Positions 8,318 to 17,841 of a stretch of 64,000 nucleotides of DNA are shown piece after piece (the stretch's first letter is position 1; each line of letters starts with the position of its first letter). Position numbers and translations under genes: made by a program. Source of the DNA: Hymenobacter elongatus (GTDB lineage: Bacteria > Bacteroidota > Bacteroidia > Cytophagales > Hymenobacteraceae); NCBI RefSeq assembly GCF_004745955.1, contig NZ_SRLD01000002.1:124001-188000 (forward strand), given 5' to 3'. The notes under the pieces were generated by a model that saw only the letters and a program-made list of their open reading frames with translations, ran no database searches and had not been told where the DNA came from.

Positions 8318-10684
8318 CTATTCTTTATCCAATTTCACGCGTCCCCGCTCCTCTTCCAGACCCGTGGTCCGCTTGCGCAGGGCCTTGAGCTGCTGGTTGC
8401 CAAGCTTGTAGCTGAAGCTCATCTGCACCTGCTGCGACTCGCCGTAGCTCAGAAAGCGCACGTCCAGCTCCTGGTAGCGCACCGTGCCGCGCTGCTTAGC
8501 CGTAAATAGCACGTCGTTCATTCCCAACCGCAGTGTGGCCCGTTCCTGCAGCAGCGTCTTCTGAACCCCCAGATTCAGCGCCCCGAACGAGCGGAAGCTA
8601 ATCAGCCCATTCAGGCCACTGGTTTGGAAGTAGCCCGAGGCTTCAGCCGTCAGGTGCAGCGGCAGCTTCACGTTCATCTGCCCGTAGAAGGTAGCCGAAG
8701 TGCGACCATTGCGGTAGGTGCTGCCCAAGTATTGGCTCAGGTACTGGTTATAAAACACGTTTACCCCAGCGTAGCCCGTCAGCATTTTGCCCAGGTTCAC
8801 GGGCAGATTCAGCGTAACGCTGTACCGGTCCAGCTGGTCCAGGTTGGCTGAAGTCGAGTACACGGCGCTGTCTTCCGTGGCTGTTACCAGGCTAATAGCA
8901 TCGTGGGTCCGGCTGTAGTTGAGCAGCAAAAAGGGCTGTTTATTGTAAAGCAGGCCCAGTTTGTAGCTGTTCGTAAACTGGGGCTTCAGCAGGGTATTGC
9001 CGCGTTGCGACGTATAAGGGTCCAGGTACACGATGCTCGGATTCAGATCCTGGTAGCTGGGCCGGTCGATGCGGCGGCTGTAGGCTGCGTTGAGGGATAC
9101 CGCCTTCAGCAGCACCCGGTCAATGCTCAGGGTCGGAAACAGCTGAGTGTAGCTTCGGGCTACAGTGCTGTCGGTGGTGCGGGCCGTGGCCGTGCTGCGG
9201 GTTTGTTCGGCCCGCAGGCCCGCCTGCCAGTTCCAGCGCTTGCCGCTGCCTTCGAGTTGCCCGTAGCCGGCACTTACCTGCTCCGTATACCGAAAATCAT
9301 CGTCCCGCGTCGGGCCGCCCGTGCCGGTGGCCGTGAGCTGCAGCGCACTCTCGATATCGGCTTGGCTGGTTTTCGTGCCCAGGCTCAGCAGCAAGCCCTG
9401 GCGCAGGGGCCAGGCATAATCTAGCCGGGCCGTGCGCAGCCCAATGAGCGTCTGCTGGGTGTTGCGCAGCGGCTGCCGCAGCGTCAGGCCCTGGTTGCTC
9501 CGAATCGTATTCAGAATGTCGCTGCCCACCGTGTACTGGTAGCGCGAGTAGTTGGCGTCGGCGGTCAGCTCCCGGCCCAGCGTGTCGAACTTCAGCTTGT
9601 AGTTCAGGTTAGCCGCGTATGAGTCGGTCAGCCGGCGGGTAGCATTGTCCGTCGTTGCCGCACTGCCGTTCCCGGCAATGGTAGTGCTCTGGCCCGCCAC
9701 GGCCGTGCGGTTGGTATAGCCCGTCAGCAGCACTCCCACGGTTTGCCGCCGAGTCAGGCTATAGTCGGCCCCAGTCCGGAACGTGTGCCCGTTGGTGGTC
9801 CGGGGCTGGTAGCTCTGCTGAGCGTAGCGGGCCTCGGGTTCGGCGGCCTGCCGCTCGGTGTTAAGCTGGTCATACGTCTTGCGCAGCGCGTGGCTATATC
9901 CGCCAAACAAGCTCAGACGCTGCGCACGGTGCGCCAGATCGAGGCCTGCATTCCCCTTACCAAACCTCCCGTAGGCGGCCCCCAGCGTGAGGCTGCCATT
10001 AGTACCCACCGCAGTATTCTTCTTCAGGATAATGTTGATAATCCCTGCGCTGCCAGCCGCGTCCCGACTGGCATCCGGCTGCGTCGACACCTCAATGCGC
10101 TCAATGTTGCTGCTCGGAAAATCCCGTAGCACACTCACGACGTCCGTGTACTGGGTGGTGCGGTCATCGAGCAAAATAATCAGCCCTTCGCGGCCAGCCA
10201 GGCTAAGCCGGTCATTCATCACCACCAGCCCCGGCACTTTCTGCAAGGCCTCCAGCGCCGTCGAGCCGGCCGTCAGGCTGCCTGCCACGTTCACAATCAT
10301 CTTGCCCGCCTGCATTTCCAGCAGCGGCTTCCGGCCCACCACCTGCACTTCCCGCAACGCCTGCGCCGCCGCTACCAACACCAGATCGGGCACTACCACA
10401 TCCTTTGCTACCACCAGCTCTCCACTCCGGCCTTGGGTGTAGCCCATAGCCAAGGTCCGCACCCGGTAGCGCCCCGCCACCACGTTCCCCAGCTTGTAGG
10501 TGCCGGCAGCAGTACTTTGGGTAGCGGCCACCACGCTCGAATCGGGAGCCAGCAAGGCTACCGTGGCAAATGGCACCGGCTGCTGCCAAGTATCGAGCAA
10601 GCGGCCACTTACACTAAAACGTTGCTGGGCCAGGGTCGCGCCGCAGGTCAGCAGAAAAAGGAAACTGGTGAAAAGGGCTTTCAT
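8318..10684 (-). CDS. Outer-membrane beta-barrel (TonB-receptor-like) protein
   Basis: 788 residues from the ATG at 10684, directly before a signal peptide (MKALFTSFLFLLTCGATLAQ). Domains: carboxypeptidase-regulatory-like Ig fold (about 22-105), plug domain (about 115-220; VQVVGRKPLLE, then AAGSAGIINIILKKN), then an OMP_b-brl_3-type barrel to the C-terminus. This family (PF14905) is abundant in Bacteroidota; substrates are mostly unknown. First gene of an operon with a histidine kinase and LytTR regulator. I see no SusD partner, which argues against a classical glycan utilisation locus. Confidence 0.88.
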   Translation of the reverse strand: MKALFTSFLFLLTCGATLAQQRFSVSGRLLDTWQQPVPFATVALLAPDSSVVAATQSTAAGTYKLGNVVAGRYRVRTLAMGYTQGRSGELVVAKDVVVPDLVLVAAAQALREVQVVGRKPLLEMQAGKMIVNVAGSLTAGSTALEALQKVPGLVVMNDRLSLAGREGLIILLDDRTTQYTDVVSVLRDFPSSNIERIEVSTQPDASRDAAGSAGIINIILKKNTAVGTNGSLTLGAAYGRFGKGNAGLDLAHRAQRLSLFGGYSHALRKTYDQLNTERQAAEPEARYAQQSYQPRTTNGHTFRTGADYSLTRRQTVGVLLTGYTNRTAVAGQSTTIAGNGSAATTDNATRRLTDSYAANLNYKLKFDTLGRELTADANYSRYQYTVGSDILNTIRSNQGLTLRQPLRNTQQTLIGLRTARLDYAWPLRQGLLLSLGTKTSQADIESALQLTATGTGGPTRDDDFRYTEQVSAGYGQLEGSGKRWNWQAGLRAEQTRSTATARTTDSTVARSYTQLFPTLSIDRVLLKAVSLNAAYSRRIDRPSYQDLNPSIVYLDPYTSQRGNTLLKPQFTNSYKLGLLYNKQPFLLLNYSRTHDAISLVTATEDSAVYSTSANLDQLDRYSVTLNLPVNLGKMLTGYAGVNVFYNQYLSQYLGSTYRNGRTSATFYGQMNVKLPLHLTAEASGYFQTSGLNGLISFRSFGALNLGVQKTLLQERATLRLGMNDVLFTAKQRGTVRYQELDVRFLSYGESQQVQMSFSYKLGNQQLKALRKRTTGLEEERGRVKLDKE

Positions 10685-10901
10685 AGCACTGGGGTTATCG
10701 CGAGAAGATGGCCAAAACACGCCTTCTCCTGCTCCATTCCCAGGTTCGTTCCGATGAAGTCCGCAAGAAATCCCGCGAACTGAGCAAATCCATCTCCGGA
10801 CAGACCCAGTGCTATCTCAAGCAATCCGCCAATCCGTTACTTATGCCGTGGGATGCCAGTTCTTCCAGCCCCGCACCTCCCACCCGACTGTCCCAGAATG
10901 C

Positions 10902-10971
10902 TTGCGGGGATTCAAACAATATTCGGCAAACAATTTAAATTGTTTGCCGAATATTGTTTGAATCCCCGCAA
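10902..10971. repeat. Perfect 70-bp palindrome without spacer
   Basis: The two 35-bp arms, beginning TTGCGGGGATTCAAACAATA, are exactly complementary and meet at AATTTAAATT with no loop. It sits about 220 bp upstream of the beta-barrel operon start, in a gene-free stretch (10685-11235). It has no adjacent T run, so it is not an ordinary terminator. Candidates are a cruciform-forming site, a mobile-element end pair or a dimeric regulator site. Confidence 0.95.
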
Positions 10972-10998
10972 CAGCAATGAAGCTGTTTAGCAAGTCAA

Positions 10999-11111
10999 AA
11001 GAACGTCGTGCTTTATCTGGCATCCGCGAAGTCAAAGCATCTCTACCGCTTCGTAGGAACCACTCGACGGAGTGGTAGAGATGCTTAGGCAAGTTCAGCA
11101 TGACCGTTCTT
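10999..11111. repeat. Short interspersed palindromic repeat (REP/MITE-like)
   Basis: About 113 bp bounded by imperfect 13-14-bp inverted ends (AAGAACGTCGTGC / AAGAACGGTCATGC). Inside is a hairpin at 11035-11086 with AAGCATCTCTACC arms and an inner CCACTC-GACG-GAGTGG. Translated on the minus strand it gives MLNLPKHLYHSVEWF, a phrase I recall from many short, probably spurious Hymenobacter ORFs, so it is likely a multicopy family. The 94-aa frame across it (10841-11125) is not called as a gene. The remainder of 10685-11235 holds only this repeat, the 70-bp palindrome and no recognisable promoter. Confidence 0.7.
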
Positions 11112-11235
11112 AATAACTCAAACACACTCTAAGTAATCACGCAGCAGTAAGCGTGTTTAATTGAAGGTCAGATCAAGCCTCCGCTTTATGGATGTGGGTA
11201 CTTCTGCACAGGCACACAAAGCTGCCGTAAAACAA

Positions 11236-11267
11236 AAAAGGGACGTACCAATTGGTACGTCCCTTTT
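11236..11267 (-). terminator. Intrinsic terminator at the end of the ribosomal cluster
   Basis: Perfect hairpin: arms AAAAGGGACGTACCAA and its complement, with no loop between them, flanked by A/T runs. It lies 20 bp beyond the rplQ stop and ends the long minus-strand ribosomal cluster. Confidence 0.88.
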
Positions 11268-11287
11268 CTCTATGCTAAGCGTTCGAA

Positions 11288-11863
11288 CTACGAAGCAGCT
11301 TCCTCGCTTTTCTCGTCGCGGGTTTCGCCTTCTTTCAGCGTCTCGGTCGAAGTAGCTTCAGGAGCCTCGGTAGCTACTGCGGCAGCCGGTGCTACTGCTT
11401 CGCCGCCAGCGGCAGGAGCAGCTACATCAGCCTTCTTTTTGCCGCGCGAACGACGAGTAGTCGTCTTCGCTTCGCCAGCCGATTTGGCTTCCAACAACGT
11501 CTCGTTGTAGTCTACCAGCTCGATGATGCAAATCTCAGCGTTGTCACCCAGGCGGTTGTCGCTCAGTTTGATGATGCGCGTGTAGCCGCCGGGACGGGTA
11601 GCAATTTTACCTGCAACCGCGTCGTACAGCTCCTTAATTGACTCTTTGTTCTGCAGCGTAGCGAAAACCGTCCGACGCGAGTGCGTCGTGTCGCTCTTCG
11701 ACTTGGTCAGCAGGGGCTCTACGAACTTGCGCAGGGCTTTGGCTTTGGCAACCGTCGTGGTCAAGCGCTTGTGCATGATCAGCGACGAAGCCATGTTCGA
11801 CAGCATCGCGTTACGGTGCGAAGCGGTCCGGCCAAGGTGGTTGATTTTTTTACCGTGTCTCAT
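11288..11863 (-). CDS. rplQ: 50S ribosomal protein L17
   Basis: 191 residues. The first ~120 residues are a standard L17 ([20 protein letters not shown]; near the polypeptide exit tunnel). The last ~65 residues form an Ala/Glu/Thr-rich extension starting [14 protein letters not shown], so the protein is clearly longer than the E. coli form. The tail is low complexity and probably disordered. Last gene of the alpha operon, 201 bp after rpoA, with a terminator-like hairpin between them. Confidence 0.97.
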   Translation of the reverse strand: MRHGKKINHLGRTASHRNAMLSNMASSLIMHKRLTTTVAKAKALRKFVEPLLTKSKSDTTHSRRTVFATLQNKESIKELYDAVAGKIATRPGGYTRIIKLSDNRLGDNAEICIIELVDYNETLLEAKSAGEAKTTTRRSRGKKKADVAAPAAGGEAVAPAAAVATEAPEATSTETLKEGETRDEKSEEAAS

Positions 11864-11994
11864 TGTAGTGTGCTGTTACAGCATGAATGTGTGTGCTTGC
11901 GCGTGACGACCACGGCGGGCAGCGATGCTCTAGGCAGCTACCTCATTAGAACCGTCACTCCTCGGGCACACTGGTGAATGTGGGGTGAAGAATC

Positions 11995-12053
11995 AAAAAA
12001 AACAGGCTGACTGCTGCAGGCTGAAGATAAGTCAGCGTAGCGGCAATCAGCCT
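11995..12053 (-). terminator. Terminator/attenuator between rpoA and rplQ
   Basis: On the minus strand AGGCTGA pairs with TCAGCCT across a structured loop and is followed by a run of eight T. It lies 12 bp after the rpoA stop. As rplQ follows with no recognisable promoter, it is likely a partial terminator that lowers rplQ expression. The rest of 11864-12064 shows nothing recognisable. Confidence 0.7.
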
Positions 12054-12064
12054 ATTGGGGTATG

Positions 12065-13054
12065 CTAGTCTTCGTCGAGGCGGTACTTGCCCAGGTCCAT
12101 CCCGAAGGTCAGACCCTTTTCCTCTACGAGGTTCTCAAGTTCAGTCAGCGACTTCTTACCGAAGTTGCGGAACTTCATCATGTCACTCATGTCGAGCTGC
12201 ACCAATTCGCCCAACGTCTTAATGTCAGCCGCCTTGAGGCAGTTGTAAGCCCGTACGCTCAGGTCCATGTCCGCCAGCGGCGTCTTCAGAACTTTACGCA
12301 TGTGCAGCGTCTCCTCGTCTACGGTTTCCTCTTCTTCAGCCTTAGCCGTTTCGAAGGTCATCGTATTATCCGAGAACAACATGAAGTGTTGAATCAGAAT
12401 GTTGGCGGCACCTTTCAATGCCTCCTCCGGATGAATCGAACCGTCGGTCTGAATCTCGATGAGGAGCTTCTCGTAGTCGGTTTTTTGCTCTACGCGAGTG
12501 TTCTCGATGCTGTACTTCACGTTTTTGATGGGCGTGAAAATAGCATCAATGGCAATTTGCCCAAACACCTGGTCGGCCGGACGATTCTCCTCGGCCGGCA
12601 CGTAGCCGCGGCCTTTCTGAATCGTGAATTCAAACTCTAACTCTATCGAAGGATCTACGTGACAGATAATCATATCTGTGTTGAGCACTTCAAAGCCAGT
12701 CGTGAATTTGTTGATATCACCAGCTGTAAACGTGTCCTGGCCCTTGATCCGGACCGTGACCTTATCTTCGATGGCGTCGCTCACCTTCTTGAAGCGAACC
12801 TGCTTAAGGTTCAGGATGATTTCGGACATATCCTCAATCACACCTTCAATTGTCATGAACTCGTGCAACACACTGGAAGTGCGGACCGACGTAATGGCGT
12901 AGCCCTCCAGCGACGACAGCAGGATGCGGCGCAATGCGTTGCCGATCGTGACGCCGTAGCCTTTCTCCAGCGGTTTGAATTCAAATGTTCCGTAAAAGTC
13001 GTCGGATTTCTCCATCACTACTTTCTCCGGCATTTGAAAAGCTAAGATTGACAT
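12065..13054 (-). CDS. rpoA: RNA polymerase subunit alpha
   Basis: 329 residues from the ATG at 13054 ([12 protein letters not shown]); a longer in-frame extension to 13123 does not match the family. The N-terminal dimerisation domain ([19 protein letters not shown]) initiates core polymerase assembly. The C-terminal domain (about 255-320; [12 protein letters not shown]-like segment and GKKSLTELE) contacts DNA and activators. Follows rpsD by 70 bp. Confidence 0.98.
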   Translation of the reverse strand: MSILAFQMPEKVVMEKSDDFYGTFEFKPLEKGYGVTIGNALRRILLSSLEGYAITSVRTSSVLHEFMTIEGVIEDMSEIILNLKQVRFKKVSDAIEDKVTVRIKGQDTFTAGDINKFTTGFEVLNTDMIICHVDPSIELEFEFTIQKGRGYVPAEENRPADQVFGQIAIDAIFTPIKNVKYSIENTRVEQKTDYEKLLIEIQTDGSIHPEEALKGAANILIQHFMLFSDNTMTFETAKAEEEETVDEETLHMRKVLKTPLADMDLSVRAYNCLKAADIKTLGELVQLDMSDMMKFRNFGKKSLTELENLVEEKGLTFGMDLGKYRLDED

Positions 13055-13124
13055 AAGTGGGGCTTTAAAAATACAACAAGGAAAAAACGAAGTAAGAACC
13101 CGACCAAAAGCCGGGTTCCACAAA

Positions 13125-13730
13125 TTACTTCGAGTAAAGCTCGACGATGAGCTGCTCCGTGATTTTCTCCGGAATCAGGTCACGCGAAGGGGCGTTCAAA
13201 AATTTGCCCACCAATTCCTTGCCGTCCCACTCCAGCCACGAGAAAGCACGCGAGTTGCGAGCGCTCAGGCTGGTGGTAATGGCTTCCAGCGACTTCGATT
13301 TCTCGCGAACAGCTACTACGTCACCAGCACGCAGCTTGTACGAAGCAATGTTCACAACGTCACCGTTGACCGTAATGTGCTTGTGCAGTACGAGCTGGCG
13401 AGCAGCCCGACGGGTTGGAGCGATACCAAAACGATATACCGTGTTATCCAGCCGCGACTCAAGCAGCGCCAGCAGGTTGTCGCCGGTGATGCCGGGTAGA
13501 GCAGCTGCTTTGTGGAACAGGTTTTCGAATTGCTTCTCCAGTACACCGTACATGTACTTCACTTTCTGCTTCTCCATCAGCTGCACCGCGTATTCCGACT
13601 GCTTCTTGCGGCGGCCACGACCGTGCTGGCCTGGAGGGTAGTTCTTTTTGTTGAGTGCCTTGCTTGGGCCGAAGATTGGCTCTGCGAAGCGACGGGCAAT
13701 CTTGGTTTTAGGACCAGTATAACGTGCCAT
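13125..13730 (-). CDS. rpsD: 30S ribosomal protein S4
   Basis: 201 residues. Primary binder of the 16S rRNA 5' domain and part of the mRNA entry site. The S4 RNA-binding domain lies at about 95-155 ([31 protein letters not shown]). The N-terminus lacks zinc-binding cysteines, so this is the cysteine-free form. In E. coli S4 represses the alpha operon; here a strong hairpin lies directly upstream. Confidence 0.98.
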   Translation of the reverse strand: MARYTGPKTKIARRFAEPIFGPSKALNKKNYPPGQHGRGRRKKQSEYAVQLMEKQKVKYMYGVLEKQFENLFHKAAALPGITGDNLLALLESRLDNTVYRFGIAPTRRAARQLVLHKHITVNGDVVNIASYKLRAGDVVAVREKSKSLEAITTSLSARNSRAFSWLEWDGKELVGKFLNAPSRDLIPEKITEQLIVELYSK

Positions 13731-13767
13731 TTCGGGGTATTTGAGTTTTGCAGGGGTTGAACCACGC

Positions 13768-13826
13768 GTGTCGGGCCTCTCGGATGCGGCTTACCCGCAG
13801 GGCAAGCCGGATCGGAAACCCGACAC
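13768..13826 (-). promoter_or_regulatory. Hairpin in the rpsK-rpsD spacer
   Basis: GTGTCGGG pairs with CCCGACAC on the outside and CGGCTT with AAGCCG inside, giving a two-part hairpin in the 130-bp spacer upstream of rpsD. There is no T run after it. It could be an RNA element read by S4 or a processing site; the function is inferred only from position. Confidence 0.5.
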
Positions 13827-13860
13827 AGGGGCGGACAAGATAGTCCGCGAGTTCAGTATA

Positions 13861-14253
13861 TCAGACGCGACGACGCTTAGGTGGACGGCAGCCGTTGTGC
13901 GGCAGCGGGGTCACGTCGCGGATGGTAGTTACCTCAATGCCCACGTTTTGGAGCGTACGGATGGCTGACTCACGGCCAGCACCCGGGCCTTTCACGAATA
14001 CTTCGGCTTTGCGCATGCCCAGATCGTGGGCAACTTTGGCGCAATCCGTAGCTGCCATCTGGGCAGCGTAGGGCGTGTTCTTCTTAGAACCTTTAAATCC
14101 CATCTTACCAGCCGACGCCCAGGAAATAACCTGGCCATTGTTGTTGGTGATGGAGATGATGATGTTGTTGAACGAGGCCTTGATGTGAATCTGGCCTACC
14201 TGCTCGACAACGACAACGCGCTTTTTGGCTTTGTCTTTTCTTTTTTGTGCCAT
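13861..14253 (-). CDS. rpsK: 30S ribosomal protein S11
   Basis: 130 residues. Binds the 30S platform near the Shine-Dalgarno/anti-SD region. Family landmarks include [31 protein letters not shown] and the C-terminal [13 protein letters not shown]. The Lys-rich N-terminus ([12 protein letters not shown]) is typical of Bacteroidota. Lies between rpsM and rpsD in the usual order. Confidence 0.98.
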   Translation of the reverse strand: MAQKRKDKAKKRVVVVEQVGQIHIKASFNNIIISITNNNGQVISWASAGKMGFKGSKKNTPYAAQMAATDCAKVAHDLGMRKAEVFVKGPGAGRESAIRTLQNVGIEVTTIRDVTPLPHNGCRPPKRRRV

Positions 14254-14284
14254 TTGGTTATCGCAAAAAACCGCGGAAGGTGTT

Positions 14285-14314
14285 GAAGCCGGTCCAGAAT
14301 CCTGAACCGGCTTC
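14285..14314 (-). promoter_or_regulatory. Hairpin in the rpsM-rpsK spacer
   Basis: Nine-bp perfect arms (GAAGCCGGT / ACCGGCTTC) around a 12-nt loop. It starts 16 bp after the rpsM stop and lacks a following T run, so it is more likely an mRNA processing or stability element than a full terminator. Confidence 0.5.
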
Positions 14315-14329
14315 GATTCCCGCTACAAT

Positions 14330-14707
14330 TTATTTAGTAGCTTTTTTCTTGTTGGCAACGGTTTTCCGCTTGCCTTTGCGCGTCCGCGAATTGTTCTTGG
14401 TGCGCTGACCACGAACCGGCAGACCCTTACGGTGACGTAGACCACGGTAGCAACCGATGTCCATCAGGCGCTTGATGTTCAGCTGCACTTCCGAGCGCAG
14501 AACACCTTCGGTCTTCACTTCCGCGGCAATAATGCTACGGATTTCGCCGGCTTCTGCTTCCGTCCAATCCTTCACCTTCTTGCTCAGGTCGATACCGGCC
14601 TTGGTCAAGATGCGTTGAGCGGAGGGACGGCCGATGCCGAAAATGTAGGTCAGCGCGATTTCACCGCGTTTGTTGTCCGGGATATCTACCCCTGCAATAC
14701 GAGCCAT
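14330..14707 (-). CDS. rpsM: 30S ribosomal protein S13
   Basis: 125 residues from the ATG at 14707 ([15 protein letters not shown]); the longer frame to 14815 overlaps rpmJ and is not the family start. S13 sits in the 30S head and contacts the P-site tRNA and the 50S subunit. The [27 protein letters not shown]-type region near the C-terminus is the conserved tRNA-contacting tail. Confidence 0.97.
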   Translation of the reverse strand: MARIAGVDIPDNKRGEIALTYIFGIGRPSAQRILTKAGIDLSKKVKDWTEAEAGEIRSIIAAEVKTEGVLRSEVQLNIKRLMDIGCYRGLRHRKGLPVRGQRTKNNSRTRKGKRKTVANKKKATK

Positions 14708-14732
14708 GTGCTTTTGTAAAAGTCTGGTGCTA

Positions 14733-14849
14733 CTAACCCTGACGCTGCTTGAAGCGTGGGTTCTTTTTGTTGATGACGTACAGTTTGCCGTTGCGGCGAA
14801 CCAGCTTACAGTCAACGCTGCGTTTTTTGACCGAGGTTTTGACTTTCAT
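14733..14849 (-). CDS. rpmJ: 50S ribosomal protein L36
   Basis: 38 residues read directly from the minus strand between infA and rpsM: it begins [19 protein letters not shown] and ends NPRFKQRQG. Only one of the usual zinc-ligand cysteines is present (Cys14), so this is the zinc-free (C-minus) form. Usual position in the operon, 9 bp after infA. Confidence 0.93.
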   Translation of the reverse strand: MKVKTSVKKRSVDCKLVRRNGKLYVINKKNPRFKQRQG

Positions 14850-14858
14850 GTCGTCGGG

Positions 14859-15077
14859 TTATTTGTAACGGTAAACAATTCGACCCTTCGACAAGTCGTA
14901 AGGGGACATTTCCAGCTTCACCTTATCGCCCGGCAGGATTTTGATGTAGTGCATTCGCATTTTGCCCGAAATGTGAGCAACGAGCTGGTGACCGTTTTCT
15001 AATTCCACGCGGAACATGGCGTTCGAAAGGGCTTCTAGAATGACTCCGTCCTGTTCAATGGAGGATTGTTTGGCCAT
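14859..15077 (-). CDS. infA: Translation initiation factor IF-1
   Basis: 72 residues, a single S1-type OB fold that binds the A site of the 30S subunit during initiation. Contains the signature [32 protein letters not shown] region. Four bp separate it from map, so the two are co-translated in effect. Confidence 0.98.
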   Translation of the reverse strand: MAKQSSIEQDGVILEALSNAMFRVELENGHQLVAHISGKMRMHYIKILPGDKVKLEMSPYDLSKGRIVYRYK

Positions 15078-15081
15078 AAGG

Positions 15082-15852
15082 CTACTGTAAGGCTTTTTCT
15101 ATGTATTCAAAGGAAGTGAGGATCTCCGCTTTGTCTTTTCGTACTACTACTGTGTGCTCAAAATGAGCCGAAGGCTTAAGATCTTTGGTTCGGATAGTCC
15201 AGCCATCCTTTTCCTGAATCACGCTTTTCGTTCCCAGATTCACCATCGGCTCGATGGCCAGAACTAAACCCGTTTGCAGCTTCAGTCCCGCCCCACGCTT
15301 ACCGTAGTTTGGAACCTCTGGCCGCTCATGAAGCTTCTGACCAATACCGTGGCCGACCAATTCTCTTACCACTCCGTAACCCTGTTTCTCAACATGGTTT
15401 TGGATGGCATAGCTCAGATCACCCATCCGGTTGCCGGCCACTGCCTGTTCAATGCCCAGATACAGCGACTTTTTGGTTTCCTCTAGTAGTTTGAGAACTT
15501 CCGGTGCCACCTCCCCTACTGGGTAAGTATAAGCACTATCAGCATGGTAGCCGCCCAACAAGACTCCGCAGTCTACCGAGATAATATCACCGCTTTTCAG
15601 CTGGTAGTCACTCGGAAAACCATGCACTACGACTGAATTAGGCGAAATGCAGAGACTGTATTCAAAACCATTATACCCCTTGAAAGAAGGCTGACCGCCA
15701 TGGTCACGGATGAATTCCTCGGCGCGCTGATCGAGTGCGCGTGTGGAAACTCCTTCCTTAATCATGCCTGCCACTTCTCCGTGGGCTTGAGCTAGTACTT
15801 TCGCACTAGCCCGGATGAGTTCTATTTCTTCTTCGGTCTTGTAAATGATCAT
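15082..15852 (-). CDS. map: Type I methionine aminopeptidase
   Basis: 256 residues from the ATG at 15852 ([14 protein letters not shown]). Removes the initiator methionine from nascent proteins. Metal ligands are visible: two Asp in [18 protein letters not shown], His in [10 protein letters not shown], Glu in [10 protein letters not shown] and Glu in HFEHTVVV. Located between secY and infA, the common Gram-positive/Bacteroidota arrangement. Confidence 0.97.
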   Translation of the reverse strand: MIIYKTEEEIELIRASAKVLAQAHGEVAGMIKEGVSTRALDQRAEEFIRDHGGQPSFKGYNGFEYSLCISPNSVVVHGFPSDYQLKSGDIISVDCGVLLGGYHADSAYTYPVGEVAPEVLKLLEETKKSLYLGIEQAVAGNRMGDLSYAIQNHVEKQGYGVVRELVGHGIGQKLHERPEVPNYGKRGAGLKLQTGLVLAIEPMVNLGTKSVIQEKDGWTIRTKDLKPSAHFEHTVVVRKDKAEILTSFEYIEKALQ

Positions 15853-15859
15853 GACCGAA

Positions 15860-17182
15860 CTAGGATGCCAAAGCGACATTCTGAGCGGAGCGTCCACGCA
15901 GTTTGCCAGTCTTCATCATACCATCGTAATGACGCATCAACAGGTAGCTTTCTACTTGGTTCAACGTATCCAGTACCACACCTACCATGATGATGAGCGA
16001 AGTGCCACCGTAAAAAGCCGAAAATGGACGCGTAACACCAGCCAACAAAGCCAGAGCCGGGAAGATGGCTATGAGCGCCAGCACAATCGCACCAGGCAAC
16101 GTGATATGAGTCAGAATCTCGTCAATGTGCTCCGAAGTATCGCGGCCGGGTTTTACACCGGGCACAAACCCTCCACTGCGCTTCAGGTCATCCGCAATCT
16201 GATTGGGATTAACGCTGATTGCAGTGTAGAAGTAGGTGAAAACGATAATCAACGTAGCGAAAACCAAGTTGTACTGCCACGAGGTGTAATCAGAAAACTT
16301 CTGACCAATGTAGTTCGCAGCATCACTATCGTTTTGCCAAACTGACGCAACAATAGCAGGCACGAACATCAATGACTGGGCGAAGATGATAGGCATAACG
16401 CCAGCAGCATTCACCTTCAAAGGGATAAATTGACGTTGAGCGTTCAATTGAGTGGTACCACCAACCTGCTTAGCATACTGAACTGGAATGCGACGTACTG
16501 CCTGCGTGAGAACAATTACCGCCATTACTACCAAGAACAGCACTACCAGCTCTATCAGGAAGATGAGTGAGCCACGCATACCTTTTGCGGCAGCCTCACC
16601 AATGATAGCCCCCGGAAAGCGCGATACAATCCCGATCATGATAATCATGGAAATACCGTTGCCGATTCCTTTGTCTGTTATTTTCTCCCCTAACCACATG
16701 CAAAACAGCGTTCCAGCCGTAATGATGAGCATAGTTGAGAAAGTAAACAGGGGCCCTGGTGCTATGATAGCTTCCTGATTGATCGTGGCAATGAAGCCAA
16801 CTGACTGAGCCAGCACAATCGGAATCGTAAGAATCCGGGTGTATTGGTTTATCTTTTTACGACCCGACTCGCCTTCCTTCTGCAGCTTCTGGAAATACGG
16901 CACTGCGATAGTTAGCAGCTGCAATACGATGGAAGCAGAGATGTAGGGCATGATACCCAAAGCGAAGATGGATGCTTGACTAAAAGCACCGCCGAGGAGC
17001 GTATCCAGAATACCGAACAGTCCTTCAGCACCACCTTGCTTCAACCGTGTCGGATCGACACCGGGTAGCACAACGTAAGAGCCCAGCCGATAGATGGCAA
17101 TGAAAAAAAGCGTATTGAAGATCCGCGTACGCAGATCTTCAATCGCAAAAATGTTCTTTATCGTTTCGATAAACTTTTTCAT
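15860..17182 (-). CDS. secY: Preprotein translocase subunit SecY
   Basis: 440 residues with ten hydrophobic segments, forming the channel of the Sec translocon with SecE (encoded at 44319-44513). Recognisable parts are the LGIMPYISASIVLQLL segment of TM2, KEGESGRKKINQYTR in the first large loop, and the GFVPGVKPGRDT cytoplasmic loop that contacts the ribosome and SecA. Follows rplO by 13 bp. Confidence 0.98.
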   Translation of the reverse strand: MKKFIETIKNIFAIEDLRTRIFNTLFFIAIYRLGSYVVLPGVDPTRLKQGGAEGLFGILDTLLGGAFSQASIFALGIMPYISASIVLQLLTIAVPYFQKLQKEGESGRKKINQYTRILTIPIVLAQSVGFIATINQEAIIAPGPLFTFSTMLIITAGTLFCMWLGEKITDKGIGNGISMIIMIGIVSRFPGAIIGEAAAKGMRGSLIFLIELVVLFLVVMAVIVLTQAVRRIPVQYAKQVGGTTQLNAQRQFIPLKVNAAGVMPIIFAQSLMFVPAIVASVWQNDSDAANYIGQKFSDYTSWQYNLVFATLIIVFTYFYTAISVNPNQIADDLKRSGGFVPGVKPGRDTSEHIDEILTHITLPGAIVLALIAIFPALALLAGVTRPFSAFYGGTSLIIMVGVVLDTLNQVESYLLMRHYDGMMKTGKLRGRSAQNVALAS

Positions 17183-17195
17183 CGCCGATAATACT

Positions 17196-17642
17196 TTACA
17201 GCGTCACAGCTTTGCCGCCAGCCTTCTCAATAGCTTCAATAGCTGATTTCGAGAATGCGTGAGCATGAACTTCCAGAGCAGTGGTGATTTCGCCACGGCC
17301 AAGAATTTTGATTTTGGCGTTCTTCGACACCAAACCAGCAGTTACGAAGTAAGCTACATCCATCGTAGAAGTAGTGCTTTTTTCGTTCAGGCTAGTCAGG
17401 GCATCCAAATTAATGCCTTTGTACTCAACGCGGTTAATGTTCTTGAAACCGAACTTAGGAACGCGACGCTGCAGAGGCATCTGGCCACCTTCGAAGCCTG
17501 ATTTTTTGGAGTAGCCCGAACGAGACTTTTGTCCTTTGTGACCACGCGTCGAAGTGCCGCCGCGGCCGGAACCCGTACCACGACCCAAGCGCTTATTATT
17601 GCGCGTTGAGCCTTCGGCGGGCATGAGATTGCTGAGATTCAT
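17196..17642 (-). CDS. rplO: 50S ribosomal protein L15
   Basis: 148 residues. Late-assembly 23S rRNA-binding protein. The Gly/Arg-rich N-terminus ([20 protein letters not shown]) and [15 protein letters not shown] segment are diagnostic. Usual place between rpmD and secY. Confidence 0.98.
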   Translation of the reverse strand: MNLSNLMPAEGSTRNNKRLGRGTGSGRGGTSTRGHKGQKSRSGYSKKSGFEGGQMPLQRRVPKFGFKNINRVEYKGINLDALTSLNEKSTTSTMDVAYFVTAGLVSKNAKIKILGRGEITTALEVHAHAFSKSAIEAIEKAGGKAVTL

Positions 17643-17655
17643 ATCGAGGTAAATC

Positions 17656-17835
17656 CTAGAGTTCAGTTACTTCCAACAGGTGCTGCACTGCAGCTACCAT
17701 ACCAGCAACTTCGGGCGTATTTTCTACTGCCTTCGTGCTGCCAATTTTCCCGAGGCCAAGCGCCTTCACGGTACGTTTCTGACGCTCAGGGCGGTCAATA
17801 ACGCTTTTTACGAGTTTGATTTGGATCTGCGCCAT
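17656..17835 (-). CDS. rpmD: 50S ribosomal protein L30
   Basis: 59 residues read from the minus strand: starts [19 protein letters not shown], contains [20 protein letters not shown], ends LLEVTEL. The KALGLGKIG region is the L30 signature. Six bp downstream of rpsE and 13 bp upstream of rplO. Confidence 0.95.
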   Translation of the reverse strand: MAQIQIKLVKSVIDRPERQKRTVKALGLGKIGSTKAVENTPEVAGMVAAVQHLLEVTEL

Positions 17836-17841
17836 CTCTGC

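Noticed and set aside
10841-11125. 94-codon minus-strand frame containing MLNLPKHLYHSVEWF
   Set aside because: It is the translation of the dispersed repeat and half of the palindrome rather than a gene.
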